Of a stretch of 64,000 nucleotides of DNA, positions 8,333 to 16,982 are shown in pieces. Source of the stretch: JAKFWF01 sp031367505 (GTDB lineage Bacteria > Pseudomonadota > Alphaproteobacteria > Rhizobiales > Hyphomicrobiaceae). The translations under genes and the position numbers were made by a program. Location of the stretch: contig JANLPY010000673.1 in the NCBI GenBank assembly GCA_031367505.1, forward strand, positions 1-64,000. Reading direction: 5' to 3'. The notes below the pieces were generated by a model, which was given only the letters and a program-made list of their open reading frames with translations, was not told where the DNA came from and ran no database searches. Position 1 is the stretch's first letter; each line of letters opens with the position of its first letter.

Positions 8333-9336
8333 TGTGCCTCGGGAAATAGAAGATCTTTTGCTGACGCAGGTTTGTTCTTGAAGTTGCCGGTCCGAATTAG
8401 GAAGTCCACCATCTTGTCGATGGCAATCACTTTTGTCGTGAATTGGTTGCCGGGCTCATTCAATAGCGCGACGATCTCCTCGACCGATGACTTGTCCTTC
8501 GTGCTTTTGATGTAGATCTCGGCTGCACCTTTCTTGTCGGCGTTGACGAAGGCGGTCGCCTCCTCCAGTGCATCGCGAAAAGCCTTGAACAGCTTTGGGT
8601 TCTCGGTGCGGAACTTCGAGGTCGCCGCAATCACGTTGAACGAGAACGGTCCGCCCATCGTGTCGTTGGCCGAAAGAATGCGCCGGATGCCCGGCGTTTT
8701 CGCCTGGCGCGCCAGAAACGGCAGCGTCGTATAGTTGGCGGTGACATCCTTGTTGCCGGTGATCATTGCGATCGTCGCATCGGGATGCGCCATGGTGACG
8801 GTGAGCGGATCGAGCTTAGTGTGGTTACCGACGCCGAACGCCTGCTCGGCTGCCATTTGCAGCAGGATGGCTTGGAGTGAAATCTTGGCGGCCGGCACCG
8901 CGATCCGATGTTTTTCGTTGAAATCGCCGATCGTCTTGATGTTGTCGTCACGTACCATGAGAACGAGCGGCAGTGCATTGAGGCCGGCGACACCCTTGAC
9001 GTCGATCAGCCCCTTCGAGCGATCCCATATCGTCAATAGACCGGGAATGCCGAGCGACACGAAGTCGACGTTGCCCGATATCAGTGCATCGTTCATCACG
9101 TCGGAGGAGCGGAATGTCGCCCACTCGACCTTGATCTCACCGAGGCCCGCCGCCTTGGCATACTTCTCGATGAGCTGCTGCTCTTCCATCACCATGTAGT
9201 TGACGTAGCCAAGACCGAACTGCTTAGCCGCGCGCGCAGTCGTCGCCTCGGCCAGGACCGGGGACGTCAACATTGAAAGCGCTGTTATACAACTTAACGC
9301 CGCCGACAGCATTGCCGTCGCGATTCTCGTGCTCAT
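8329..9336 (-). CDS. ABC transporter substrate-binding protein (SsuA/NMT1-like)
   Basis: A signal peptide of about 29 residues (ending SPVLAEA) leads a periplasmic binding protein of the NMT1/SsuA-like fold, 335 residues in total. The pattern GLGYVNYMVMEEQQLIEKYA followed by NDALISGNVDFVSLG matches the group that binds taurine, sulfonates, nitrate or thiamine-precursor-like ligands. The ATG at 9336 has a strong GGAGG sequence 6 bases upstream; the longer frame to 9465 intrudes toward the next gene and has no such site. First gene of the binding protein-ATPase-permease operon. Ligand specificity is unknown. Confidence 0.88.
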   Translation of the reverse strand: MSTRIATAMLSAALSCITALSMLTSPVLAEATTARAAKQFGLGYVNYMVMEEQQLIEKYAKAAGLGEIKVEWATFRSSDVMNDALISGNVDFVSLGIPGLLTIWDRSKGLIDVKGVAGLNALPLVLMVRDDNIKTIGDFNEKHRIAVPAAKISLQAILLQMAAEQAFGVGNHTKLDPLTVTMAHPDATIAMITGNKDVTANYTTLPFLARQAKTPGIRRILSANDTMGGPFSFNVIAATSKFRTENPKLFKAFRDALEEATAFVNADKKGAAEIYIKSTKDKSSVEEIVALLNEPGNQFTTKVIAIDKMVDFLIRTGNFKNKPASAKDLLFPEAQ

Positions 9337-9407
9337 CGGATCCTCCATGAGATTTTCGTTAGCCGAAATCTCTTGGGGATCAGTCTTGCTATCGGAAAAG
9401 CGTGGCG

Positions 9408-10205
9408 TCAACCAAGAACCGCGAGCGCACCTAATCCGGCACCGCCAACCAAGATGCGCCACCACGCAAATAGCCCGAAACCATGGCGGCTGACGTAGGC
9501 GAGCAGATAGCGCACCACGATGACGCCGGCGACGAAGGCCACGGCAAAACCGAGTGCGATGCTCATGATATCCTGGCGTTCGAGGATGGCGTAATTCTTG
9601 TAGAGGTCATAGGTAAACGCGCCGGCCATCGTCGGCATGGCAAGGAAGAATGAGAATTCGGCGGCCGTCCGTTTGTCCGCGCCGAGCAACATGGCGCCGA
9701 CGATCGAAGAGCCGGAGCGTGACACGCCTGGAATCATGGCGAGGCACTGTGCAAAGCCAATGATCAACGCTGTCTTGATCGGCAAATCCATCACATCGTG
9801 ATATTTTGGCTCCAGCTTCATCCGGTCGACGAATAATAGGATGAATCCGCCAACGACCAGCGCCGTGCACACGGTAGCCGGACTGTTGAAAAGCACCTCT
9901 TTGATGAACTTGTGCAGCAGCGCCCCAATCACAGCTGCAGGCAAGAAAGCCACAAGTACCGCCAACACGAAGCGTTGAGTGCGCTTATCGCTCGGCAAAT
10001 CGGCCAATATTCGCAACAGCTTTGCAAAGTATACGGTAACGATCGCCAGAATAGCACCAAGCTGGATTAAAACTTCGAACGTGCGGCCGTTCGATCTTAT
10101 GTTGAGAAAATGCTCGGCGAGCAGTAGATGTCCGGTCGATGATACTGGCAGGAACTCGGTCGCACCTTCGAGCAGACCCAGAAAGATGACGTGCCACGTT
10201 TGCAT
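9408..10205 (-). CDS. uppP: Undecaprenyl-diphosphatase UppP (BacA)
   Basis: This integral membrane enzyme dephosphorylates undecaprenyl diphosphate to recycle the lipid carrier for peptidoglycan and other envelope polymers, and can confer bacitracin resistance. The 265-residue product has the two signature motifs EGATEFLPVSSTGHL near residue 15 and PGVSRSGSSIVGAML near residue 160, with about eight hydrophobic segments. The ATG at 10205 precedes QTWHVIFLGLLEG, where the family starts; the longer frame is not hydrophobic. It is divergent from the GST gene and 71 bp upstream of the ABC operon on the same strand. Confidence 0.95.
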   Translation of the reverse strand: MQTWHVIFLGLLEGATEFLPVSSTGHLLLAEHFLNIRSNGRTFEVLIQLGAILAIVTVYFAKLLRILADLPSDKRTQRFVLAVLVAFLPAAVIGALLHKFIKEVLFNSPATVCTALVVGGFILLFVDRMKLEPKYHDVMDLPIKTALIIGFAQCLAMIPGVSRSGSSIVGAMLLGADKRTAAEFSFFLAMPTMAGAFTYDLYKNYAILERQDIMSIALGFAVAFVAGVIVVRYLLAYVSRHGFGLFAWWRILVGGAGLGALAVLG

Positions 10206-10342
10206 TTTGTCTAGTCCCAGTTCGAACGAGCAGCGCACGCGAGCGCGCGCACCCCGAATCACCGCAAGTCGTGTACCAGAAAACACGATATTCGGCGCTG
10301 GGTAGACAACGTGGCGCAATAAACGACCGACCTTAGAGGCTC

Positions 10343-11047
10343 ATGAAACTCACTCACTTCCGTTTGTGCCCACTTTCGCGCTCGATCCGCTTGACGTTCG
10401 CCGAGCTCGGCCTCGATCCAGCGCTGGTCGAGGAGCGGCCGTGGGAACAGCGGCCGGAGTTTCTGGCAATCAATCCGGCGGGTGAAATCCCTGTCCTGGA
10501 GCTGCCAGGAAGCTTGGTGCTGTGCGGCGCCTATTCAATCTCGGAGTTCTTGGCCGAAGAGGCGGAGAACTCGGAAGCCGACGAGCGAACGCTCCGGCTG
10601 TTTCCGGGAACGTCAGAAGATCGCGCCGAGGTTCGCCGTCTGGTCGACTGGTTCCATGGCAAGCTTTATCGCGAGGTGACGCAAGGCTTTCTCGCCGAGA
10701 AAGTCTATAGCCGCTATGCCGGGCCGGCCTCGCAGTCACATGGCGCGTCGCCGAACGTTGAGTTCCTGCGCACGCTGCGGACCAACTTGCGCTATCATCT
10801 CGGCTACATCAGTTTTCTCACCGATCAGCGGCGGTGGCTTGCCGGCGATGAATTGAGCTTTTGCGATCTGGCCGCAGCAGCCCAACTATCAGTCATCGAC
10901 TATCTGGGCGAGGTCCCGTGGGACGAGTATGCAATGGCCAAGTCCTGGTATGTCCGGTTGAAATCGCGCCGTTCGTTCCAGCAGCTCCTTGCCGATCGGA
11001 TGCCGGGGCTACCGCCTCCCATCGCCTACACCGATCTCGATTTTTGA
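10343..11047 (+). CDS. fzlA: GST-family protein, FzlA-like
   Basis: The 234-residue product has the glutathione S-transferase layout: a thioredoxin-like N-domain with NPAGEIPVLEL and a helical C-domain with LAGDELSFCDLAAAAQLSVIDYLG. The C-terminal half (NLRYHLGYISFL, DYLGEVPWDEY) and the terminal acidic YTDLDF resemble FzlA, the alphaproteobacterial FtsZ-binding GST homologue needed for constriction and curvature in Caulobacter. The classical catalytic Ser/Tyr of GSTs is not obvious. It is followed by queG with a one-base gap (TGAcATG), so the two are translated from one message. A generic GST cannot be excluded from this reading. Confidence 0.75.
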   Translation: MKLTHFRLCPLSRSIRLTFAELGLDPALVEERPWEQRPEFLAINPAGEIPVLELPGSLVLCGAYSISEFLAEEAENSEADERTLRLFPGTSEDRAEVRRLVDWFHGKLYREVTQGFLAEKVYSRYAGPASQSHGASPNVEFLRTLRTNLRYHLGYISFLTDQRRWLAGDELSFCDLAAAAQLSVIDYLGEVPWDEYAMAKSWYVRLKSRRSFQQLLADRMPGLPPPIAYTDLDF

Positions 11048-11048
11048 C

Positions 11049-12167
11049 ATGAGCGAGGTGCTCAAAACCAGCATCATCGACGAAGCCCGCCGGCTGGGCT
11101 TCGATGCGGCGCGGGTTACGACGCCCGATGCGATCGGATGGGCGGGCGAGCGGCTCGGCGAATTTCTCAAAGATGGCCGGCATGGCGACATGGACTGGAT
11201 GTCTGCCCACGAAGCGCGCCGCGCCGATCCCAAGGCACTATGGCCGGACGTTCGCTCGATCGTTATGTTGGGCATGTCGTATGCGCCCGGCAGCGATCCG
11301 CTTCTGGCGTTACAAGACGAAAAGCGCGGTGCCATTTCGGTCTACGCCCAAGGCAAAGACTATCACGACATAATAAAGTCGAAGCTCAAGCAGTTGGCGC
11401 TGGTATTGTCTGCTAGCGGAGCGCAGGTGCGCGTATTCGTCGATACCGCGCCGCTGATGGAAAAGCCGCTGGCTCATGCGGCCGGCATCGGCTGGCAGGG
11501 CAAACACACCAATCTCGTTTCGCGGGAGCACGGCTCGTGGCTGTTCCTCGGCGCGGTGCTGACCTCCGCCGAACTGCCAGCCGACACAGCGGAGATCGAT
11601 CATTGCGGTTCGTGTCGCCGCTGCCTCGATGTGTGCCCGACGGCCGCTTTCCCCGCGCCCTATCAGCTCGATGCGCGCCGCTGCATTGCCTACCTGACCA
11701 TCGAGCATAAAGGGCATATCGCGGCGGAGTTCCGGGAGCCGATTGGCAACCGCGTGTTCGGCTGTGACGATTGCCTCGCCGTTTGTCCGTGGAATAAGTT
11801 CGCCGAGCGTGGGCGTGAGGCCAAGCTGCATGCACGCGTTGAAACCGGTAATCCGCCGCTGTTGGAGCTGCTCGCGCTCGACGACCGCAACTTCCGGTTA
11901 CGGTTTGCCGGCACGCCGATCAAGCGCACGGGGCGCGACCGGTTTATCCGCAATTGCCTGATCGCTGCCGGCAATTCTGGCGATGCGGCGCTCATTCCGA
12001 TTGCCGCGGATTTGGCATCTGATGCTTCACCGTTGGTGCGAGCGATGGCGGCCTGGGCGCTGCACCGCTTGTGCGACGCTGACAAGGCTGCAAAACTCGC
12101 CGCGATCCATCTGGCACGCGAAAGCGACGGGCAAGTGCGTCGCGAATGGATGGCGGCCGTATCATGA
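11049..12167 (+). CDS. queG: Epoxyqueuosine reductase QueG
   Basis: QueG carries out the last step of queuosine tRNA modification, reducing epoxyqueuosine at position 34 with cobalamin and two [4Fe-4S] clusters. The 372-residue product has the ferredoxin-type cysteine runs CGSCRRCLDVCP (from Cys186) and CDDCLAVCP (from Cys239), an N-terminal cobalamin-domain region with FVDTAPLMEKPLA and AGIGWQGKHTN, and a C-terminal HEAT-like tail (about residues 310-372) used for tRNA binding. It follows fzlA by one base and overlaps the epimerase start by 4 bp. It depends on Fe-S supply, here possibly from the suf cluster in the same window. Confidence 0.95.
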   Translation: MSEVLKTSIIDEARRLGFDAARVTTPDAIGWAGERLGEFLKDGRHGDMDWMSAHEARRADPKALWPDVRSIVMLGMSYAPGSDPLLALQDEKRGAISVYAQGKDYHDIIKSKLKQLALVLSASGAQVRVFVDTAPLMEKPLAHAAGIGWQGKHTNLVSREHGSWLFLGAVLTSAELPADTAEIDHCGSCRRCLDVCPTAAFPAPYQLDARRCIAYLTIEHKGHIAAEFREPIGNRVFGCDDCLAVCPWNKFAERGREAKLHARVETGNPPLLELLALDDRNFRLRFAGTPIKRTGRDRFIRNCLIAAGNSGDAALIPIAADLASDASPLVRAMAAWALHRLCDADKAAKLAAIHLARESDGQVRREWMAAVS

Positions 12168-13045
12168 ATAACCACCTGCTTTGCATCGGGATGGGCTATT
12201 CCGCGCGCGCGCTCGCCCGGCGATTGTCCGCCGAAGGATGGCGGATCACCGGTTCATCGACCAGCGATGTTGGGACCGCGCGCGTCCAGGCGCAGGGTTG
12301 GGAGGCTGTTCGCTTCGATGGCACGTCGAGCGCCAACGAAGTCATGACGAAAGCCATCAGCGATGCAACGCATCTGGTCGTATCGGCGGCTCCGGGCGAG
12401 GCTGGCGATCCCGTTCTTCGACAGCTTTCGACCTTGATTGCTGAAGCTCCGCGACTAACCTGGATCGGTTACCTGTCAACCGTCGGTGTTTATGGTGACC
12501 ATCAGGGCGCGTGGATCGACGAAGACACACCGTTGAAGCCAACGTCGGTGCGCAGCCGCCAGCGGGTGATCGCCGAGCAGGCGTGGCTCGCTTTCGCAAA
12601 ATCTTCAGGCAAACGGCTGCAGATCTTCCGGCTCGCCGGCATCTATGGGCCAGGCCGCAGCGCCATCGACAATTTGCTGGCCGGAACCGCGCGACGGATC
12701 ATCAAGCCTGACCAGGTGTTCAATCGCATTCATGTCGATGACATTGCAGGCGTGCTCGCGGCGGCGATCGCCAAGCCGAGCGCTCAGTATGCGATCTACA
12801 ACATGACCGACGATGAGCCAGCCCCGCCCCAGGATGTGGTCGCGTATGCCGCCAAACTGCTTGGGCTGCCGGTTCCACCCGGCATTCCGTTCGCTGAAGC
12901 ACCGCTATCGCCGATGGGGTTGAGCTTCTATGGCGAGAACAAGCGCGTATCGAACGCACGCGTCAAATCCGACCTCGGTTTTGCATTTCAGTATCCGACC
13001 TATCGCGAAGGCATGGCCGCCATCGCCGGCGTGTCCAGCGCTTGA
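12164..13045 (+). CDS. NAD(P)-dependent epimerase/dehydratase-family protein (YeeZ-like)
   Basis: This 293-residue protein has an N-terminal nucleotide-binding fold with GMGYSARALARRLSAEG, a spacing typical of the YeeZ-like atypical SDR group rather than classical GxxGxxG. The SDR-type core TVGVYGDHQGAWIDE, RLAGIYGPGRSAIDNL and RIHVDDIAG follow. The usual catalytic YxxxK is not seen; the serine/tyrosine of TVGVYG may be a remnant, so catalytic activity is uncertain. The ATG overlaps the queG stop (ATGA), giving a fzlA-queG-epimerase operon. Substrate unknown. Confidence 0.8.
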   Translation: MNNHLLCIGMGYSARALARRLSAEGWRITGSSTSDVGTARVQAQGWEAVRFDGTSSANEVMTKAISDATHLVVSAAPGEAGDPVLRQLSTLIAEAPRLTWIGYLSTVGVYGDHQGAWIDEDTPLKPTSVRSRQRVIAEQAWLAFAKSSGKRLQIFRLAGIYGPGRSAIDNLLAGTARRIIKPDQVFNRIHVDDIAGVLAAAIAKPSAQYAIYNMTDDEPAPPQDVVAYAAKLLGLPVPPGIPFAEAPLSPMGLSFYGENKRVSNARVKSDLGFAFQYPTYREGMAAIAGVSSA

Positions 13046-13151
13046 AGCATACGTGCGCTTCCGGCCGGGGGCTTTACGCGATGGCCTCGACGGCCTACCG
13101 ATTGCCTTGCGAAATCAATCACAATGAACTGATCCAGGGAGGATAGTATTC

Positions 13152-14000
13152 ATGAAACTCGTTCGTTTTGGTGCCGTGGGCGCCGAGAAGCCTGGCCTCG
13201 TCGATGCCGACGGCAATATCCGCGATCTGTCGAGCCACGTCACCGAGATCACTGGCGAAACCCTGAGCCCGGCTCGTATCGCTCATCTGAAGACGATCGA
13301 CCCGAAGTCGCTGCCGCTGGCGCCAAAGGGCGTTCGTCTGGGGGCACCCGTCGCCAACGTGCGCAACTTTATTGCGGTCGGCTTGAACTATGCCGATCAT
13401 GCCGCGGAAACCGGCGCTGCAATTCCAAAGGAACCGATCCTCTTCAACAAGCTCGCCAATTGCATCATCGGCCCGAACGACAACGTGATGATCCCGAAGA
13501 ACTCGATCAAGCTCGATTGGGAAGTCGAAATTGCATTCGTGATCGGCATTCGCTCGCGCTACGTCGAGGAAAAGGATGCGATGAAGCACATTGCCGGCTT
13601 CTGCATCTGCAATGACGTCTCGGAACGTCACTTCCAGGCGGAACGGAGCGGGCAGTGGATGAAGGGAAAATCGTTCGAAACCTCGGGTCCGCTCGGGCCG
13701 TGGCTGGTGACGCCGGATGAAATCAAGGACGTGCAGAACCTCGATATGTTCTGCGACGTATCCGGCAAGCGCATGCAGACTGGCAATACCAAGACGATGA
13801 TCTTCTCGATCGCGCATCAACTGCACTACATCTCCCAGTTCATGGTCCTGGAACCGGGTGACGTTGTGACGACCGGCACGCCGCCAGGCGTCGGTCTTGG
13901 CATGAAGCCGCCGGTATTCCTCAAGGCTGGCGATACGATGAAGCTTGGCATCGCAGGACTCGGCGAGCAGATGCAAAAGGTCGTGCCGTTTGAGATGTGA
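13152..14000 (+). CDS. Fumarylacetoacetate hydrolase-family enzyme
   Basis: This 282-residue cytoplasmic enzyme has the C-terminal FAH fold: NFIAVGLNYADHAAETG, the metal-binding region LDWEVEIAFVIG (ExE), CNDVSERHFQAE with KSFETSGPLGPW, and TTGTPPGVGLG near the end. Family members hydrolyse or decarboxylate beta-diketone or 2-oxo acids in aromatic, sugar-acid or ureidoglycolate catabolism, using Mg or Mn. The N-terminal ~75 residues form the small domain seen in ureidoglycolate lyase-like members. A GGGAGGA sequence precedes the ATG at 13152. No pathway neighbours are nearby, so the exact reaction is left open. Confidence 0.88.
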   Translation: MKLVRFGAVGAEKPGLVDADGNIRDLSSHVTEITGETLSPARIAHLKTIDPKSLPLAPKGVRLGAPVANVRNFIAVGLNYADHAAETGAAIPKEPILFNKLANCIIGPNDNVMIPKNSIKLDWEVEIAFVIGIRSRYVEEKDAMKHIAGFCICNDVSERHFQAERSGQWMKGKSFETSGPLGPWLVTPDEIKDVQNLDMFCDVSGKRMQTGNTKTMIFSIAHQLHYISQFMVLEPGDVVTTGTPPGVGLGMKPPVFLKAGDTMKLGIAGLGEQMQKVVPFEM

Positions 14001-14052
14001 GCGGCCCTCTGCTCGTTCCCTTAAAGTGAAGGTGCGGAGGCGCTACTTGATT

Positions 14053-15216
14053 TTACACCATCCGAGCCACGCGCGGCACTTCGATCTTCTGAAGTTGCCG
14101 CGCAATTCGCTCAACTTGCCGGAACATACGCAGGAAATTGGCGCCGGCGATTTTTATGATTGCCTCATCCGACCAACCGCGCCGGATCAGTTCGGCCAGC
14201 AAGTGCGGGAATTTCGAGACGTCTTCCAGGCCATCGGGTACGGCGCCGCCGAAGAAATCCGAGCCGATGCCGATGTGATCGACGCCTGCCCGGTGCGTCA
14301 TGTATTCGATGTGATCGCACAGTTGTTCGAGCGTGGTGCGAGGAGCGGAGCCAGCCCTGCGGGCCTGAGCTTGGATCAAATCGCTGCGTTCCTCGCCCGG
14401 CGGCATCTTGCCATGCGGATCGGTCAGCGGTCGTTGCCAATTGCGCAACTCCTGCGAGATGAAGGGTGGCACGAAGGTCGCCATCACCATGCCGCCATTT
14501 GCCTTCAACCGATCGAGAATATCGTCGGCGACGTTACGTGGATGATTGCACATCGTGAACGAATTCATGTGGCTGAACACGACCGGCGCCTTCGCCACAT
14601 CCAGCACCTTGTGTTGGGCTGCGTGCGAGGTGTGCGCGCAATCGACGATCATGCCGAGGCGGTTCATTTCATGCACCACCAGCACGCCGAAATCGGTGAG
14701 CCCGCCATGCCGTGCTTCGTCAGTGGAGCTGTCGACCCAGTCGAGCGTCTCGTTGTGACAGAGCGTCATCAGTCGAACGCCGGCCGCATACCAAACGCGC
14801 AACGGGGCTAGGCTATTCTCTAGCCCGACGCCGCTCTCGACGGTCACGAACGAGGCGATTTTGCCTGCCCGTTTGGCCCGTGCCACGTCGCTCGCTTTCG
14901 TCGCTTTCAGGAACACATCCGGGTGGGCTGCGGCGATCTCCAAGGCGACATCGATCTGCTCCAGCGTGACGAGGCCCGGTTTGGCTGCGCGCGTCGGCAC
15001 GAAGGCTGCCCACCATTGAGCCGCCAACCGGCCCTGCTGCAGGCGCGCAATATCGGTGTCGTAGCCTTGATGCGATTTCGTCAGGTCGAAGGCGCGGACA
15101 TCGCATGCCGCACGATGCCGGATGATGATCGGCAAATCGTTGTGCGCATCGATCAACGGTGCGGTGTCGAGTATGCGCTGCGCTCGCCCCAGAGCCTCGG
15201 CCTTGGTCATCTTCAT
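14053..15216 (-). CDS. Membrane dipeptidase (peptidase family M19)
   Basis: This 387-residue zinc enzyme belongs to the renal dipeptidase/M19 family, which cleaves dipeptides including those with D-residues. Metal-binding motifs are visible in order: DAHNDLP (HxD), FVTVESGVG (bridging Glu), VDCAHTS and VVFSHMN (His ligands), and HIGIGSDFFGG with the final Asp. No N-terminal signal peptide is seen, so the protein is probably cytoplasmic despite the family name. It lies convergent to the FAH-family gene and divergent from the small exported proteins. Some family members act in opine or pyrroloquinoline-like pathways, so the natural substrate is uncertain. Confidence 0.9.
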   Translation of the reverse strand: MKMTKAEALGRAQRILDTAPLIDAHNDLPIIIRHRAACDVRAFDLTKSHQGYDTDIARLQQGRLAAQWWAAFVPTRAAKPGLVTLEQIDVALEIAAAHPDVFLKATKASDVARAKRAGKIASFVTVESGVGLENSLAPLRVWYAAGVRLMTLCHNETLDWVDSSTDEARHGGLTDFGVLVVHEMNRLGMIVDCAHTSHAAQHKVLDVAKAPVVFSHMNSFTMCNHPRNVADDILDRLKANGGMVMATFVPPFISQELRNWQRPLTDPHGKMPPGEERSDLIQAQARRAGSAPRTTLEQLCDHIEYMTHRAGVDHIGIGSDFFGGAVPDGLEDVSKFPHLLAELIRRGWSDEAIIKIAGANFLRMFRQVERIARQLQKIEVPRVARMV

Positions 15217-15404
15217 TAAATTAAGCTCACTCTACTGCTGCCGCCGCCGGATTTGACCGCTGTCGCACGAAAATTGATCGGATGAACGGGAACTAAACTC
15301 GATGTTCAGATCACGTTCAAAGCCACCGGCGCATTCTGACATCACTTTCAACGGTGATCATAGAAATCAAATCAAGCAGTCAACCCCCAGAAAGGGAGAG
15401 TTTC

Positions 15405-15788
15405 ATGTCGAATACCAAGAATGGCAAAATCGCGATCAAATCCATCGTCACCGCAGCCGTGCTGGGCGCATCGCTTGTTGCGACCGCGGGCGCTGCCAAC
15501 GCCTACGGTAAAAAGTCGATCGATAACACTGCCGCGGCCGAAGCAGCAGCCATCGAAAAGGGCCGCTATAGCGGCGAGCTGACCCGTCGCGAATACCGCG
15601 ATCTGAAGTCCGAGCAGGACAGTATCAAGTCGATGGAACGTCGTGCCCTTGCCGATGGCCACGTCTCTAAGCGCGAGTACAATGCCATCCACGAAGCCCA
15701 GCACAATGCCGCTCGCCACATCAAAGACGAGAGCACCGACGGGCAGAAGTCGTGGTATCGCCGCTGGCTCTATAACCATCGCAATTGA
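15405..15788 (+). CDS. Small exported helical-repeat protein, copy 1
   Basis: First of three tandem paralogues. The 127-residue product starts with a signal peptide (about residues 1-33, ending GAANA). The mature part holds two consecutive ~26-residue helix-turn-helix units: SGELTRREYRDLKSEQ and DGHVSKREYNAIHEAQ. Both follow the pattern G-x-[LV]-[TS]-x-x-E ... [EA]-Q, the acidic loop resembling a degenerate EF-hand or the ADGxVSxxE turn of TerB-like domains. The C-terminus is basic and aromatic (SWYRRWLYNHRN). Start: ATG 15405 after GGGAGAG. A rho-independent terminator follows directly. No known family; a periplasmic role is inferred from the signal peptide. Confidence 0.75.
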   Translation: MSNTKNGKIAIKSIVTAAVLGASLVATAGAANAYGKKSIDNTAAAEAAAIEKGRYSGELTRREYRDLKSEQDSIKSMERRALADGHVSKREYNAIHEAQHNAARHIKDESTDGQKSWYRRWLYNHRN

Positions 15789-15818
15789 GATCGGGGTTGT
15801 GCTCGAAATTGTAGAAAA

Positions 15819-15844
15819 GGGTCGCCGATTGGCGGCCCTTTTTT
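15819..15844 (+). terminator. Rho-independent terminator
   Basis: GGGTCGCC (15819-15826) pairs with GGCGGCCC (15831-15838) around GATT and is followed by six T. It closes the first of the three small exported-protein genes. Confidence 0.9.
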
Positions 15845-16027
15845 CTTATGCCGGTCGCGACGGGTTCGGCCGTCGTCACGCGTTTCTGGGAGGTAGATCA
15901 CGTAGTCACCGCTGGCGGGAGTGGTGTCGTCGGGGGACGTAAGGCGAAGTCGTGAACGGGCGCTCACAGCCCGGTCTGTTTTCGCAACTTGGCGATGACT
16001 TTTCTCAAAACCCAGAAGGGGTCTCAG

Positions 16028-16345
16028 ATGAAGCGCATACTCCTCACCGTAACACTTCTTGCCGGTTCGGCCTCGATTGCTGCCGCACAAACCAATACCC
16101 CTGCCATCGATGCCCGGCAGAGCAATCAAGAGCAGCGCATTCAGCAGGGCGTCGGATCAGGTCAATTGACCGCGAAAGAAACCTACCAACTCGAAAAAGG
16201 CCAGGCGCGCGTACAAAATATGGAGAACCGCGCCAAGGCCGACGGCGTCGTCACCAACCGCGAGCGCGCGCGGATCAGCCAAGCCCAAAACGTTCAGAGC
16301 CAGCGCATCTACAATAAAAAGCACAATGGCGCGAAGGCCTACTGA
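16028..16345 (+). CDS. Small exported helical-repeat protein, copy 2
   Basis: The 105-residue paralogue of the preceding gene has a signal peptide MKRILLTVTLLAGSASIAAAQ and the same two helical units: GSGQLTAKETYQLEKGQ and DGVVTNRERARISQAQ. A short basic tail (KKHNGAKAY) replaces the aromatic tail of copies 1 and 3. The start ATG 16028 follows the sequence AGGGGTCTC. It is separated from copy 1 by a terminator and followed by its own, so each paralogue is a separate transcription unit. Shared spacing of the E/Q positions and the ADGxV[ST] turn show common descent. Function unknown. Confidence 0.72.
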   Translation: MKRILLTVTLLAGSASIAAAQTNTPAIDARQSNQEQRIQQGVGSGQLTAKETYQLEKGQARVQNMENRAKADGVVTNRERARISQAQNVQSQRIYNKKHNGAKAY

Positions 16346-16401
16346 GCAACAGGATCTGTGGGGTGGAAGACGCCCGTTCCCCGACTGCGTTGCCCCACAG
16401 T

Positions 16402-16434
16402 CTCCCCGGCACCTCTTGCCGGGGAGTTTCTTTT
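16402..16434 (+). terminator. Rho-independent terminator
   Basis: CTCCCCGGCA (16402-16411) pairs with TGCCGGGGAG (16417-16426) around CCTCT, then TTTCTTTT. It ends the second small exported-protein gene. Confidence 0.92.
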
Positions 16435-16597
16435 CATAGCCCGGCGATGCGCATAGCGAACATGAACGGCAGGTATTTTTCCGGTTCAGAATGGGTTCAG
16501 TGCGAAGAGCGCAATGTGATCCTCATGAACGGCGCGATCATCGAGCCGGACCACTCAGGAGATCTCAGTCATCAAGCGCATCATCATCACTATTGCC

Positions 16598-16906
16598 ATG
16601 ATCGCCGCCGGCGCCGGTGCGGCCAACGCTTACGGAACTTCAACGCGCGATATCGATGGCATTCAAGCCAATCAGGCCGCTCGCATTCAGCAGGGTCAGC
16701 GCAACGGCTCGGTGACCCGTTCAGAAGCCGCCGACCTCAAGGCCGAGCAACGCCGCATCGAACTTCTGGAAAGCCGCGCTAAAGCTGATGGCCACGTTTC
16801 CCGCTCGGAGCATGATCAAATTCGTGCCGCGCAGCAGCGCGCGAGCCAGCACATCACGCGCGAGAGCACCGACAACGAGCGTCGCGGCTGGCGCCGCTGG
16901 TGGTAA
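16598..16906 (+). CDS. Small exported helical-repeat protein, copy 3 (start codon in doubt)
   Basis: Third paralogue: units NGSVTRSEAADLKAEQ and DGHVSRSEHDQIRAAQ, ending STDNERRGWRRWW like copy 1. The only canonical start, ATG 16598, leaves an 11-residue leader, too short for a signal peptide. Nine codons upstream, the in-frame triplet ATC at 16571 begins IKRIIITIA, aligning with MKRILLTVT of copy 2, and lies 8 bases after AGGAGA (16557-16562). An in-frame stop at 16526 and no ATG, GTG or TTG between exclude another standard start. So either ATC is used as a start, or the start was lost by an ATG-to-ATC change and export impaired. A terminator follows at 16954. Confidence 0.65.
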   Translation: MIAAGAGAANAYGTSTRDIDGIQANQAARIQQGQRNGSVTRSEAADLKAEQRRIELLESRAKADGHVSRSEHDQIRAAQQRASQHITRESTDNERRGWRRWW

Positions 16907-16953
16907 GCCCACCGGTCCTTTGAATTTCTCCCTATCGTTCCCAGTCTGACTTT

Positions 16954-16982
16954 AGGCCGCCCTGATCAGGCGGCCTTTTTTT
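16954..16982 (+). terminator. Rho-independent terminator
   Basis: AGGCCGCC (16954-16961) pairs with GGCGGCCT (16969-16976) and is followed by a run of seven T. It ends the third small exported-protein gene. Confidence 0.92.

Noticed and set aside
13119..13976. A 285-codon minus-strand frame opposite the FAH-family gene
   Set aside because: The plus-strand product has complete FAH motifs; the antisense frame has none.
15280..15345. GGAAC (15288 area) as an EcfG-type promoter for the small exported protein
   Set aside because: A GTT at the proper 16-17-base spacing is not present.
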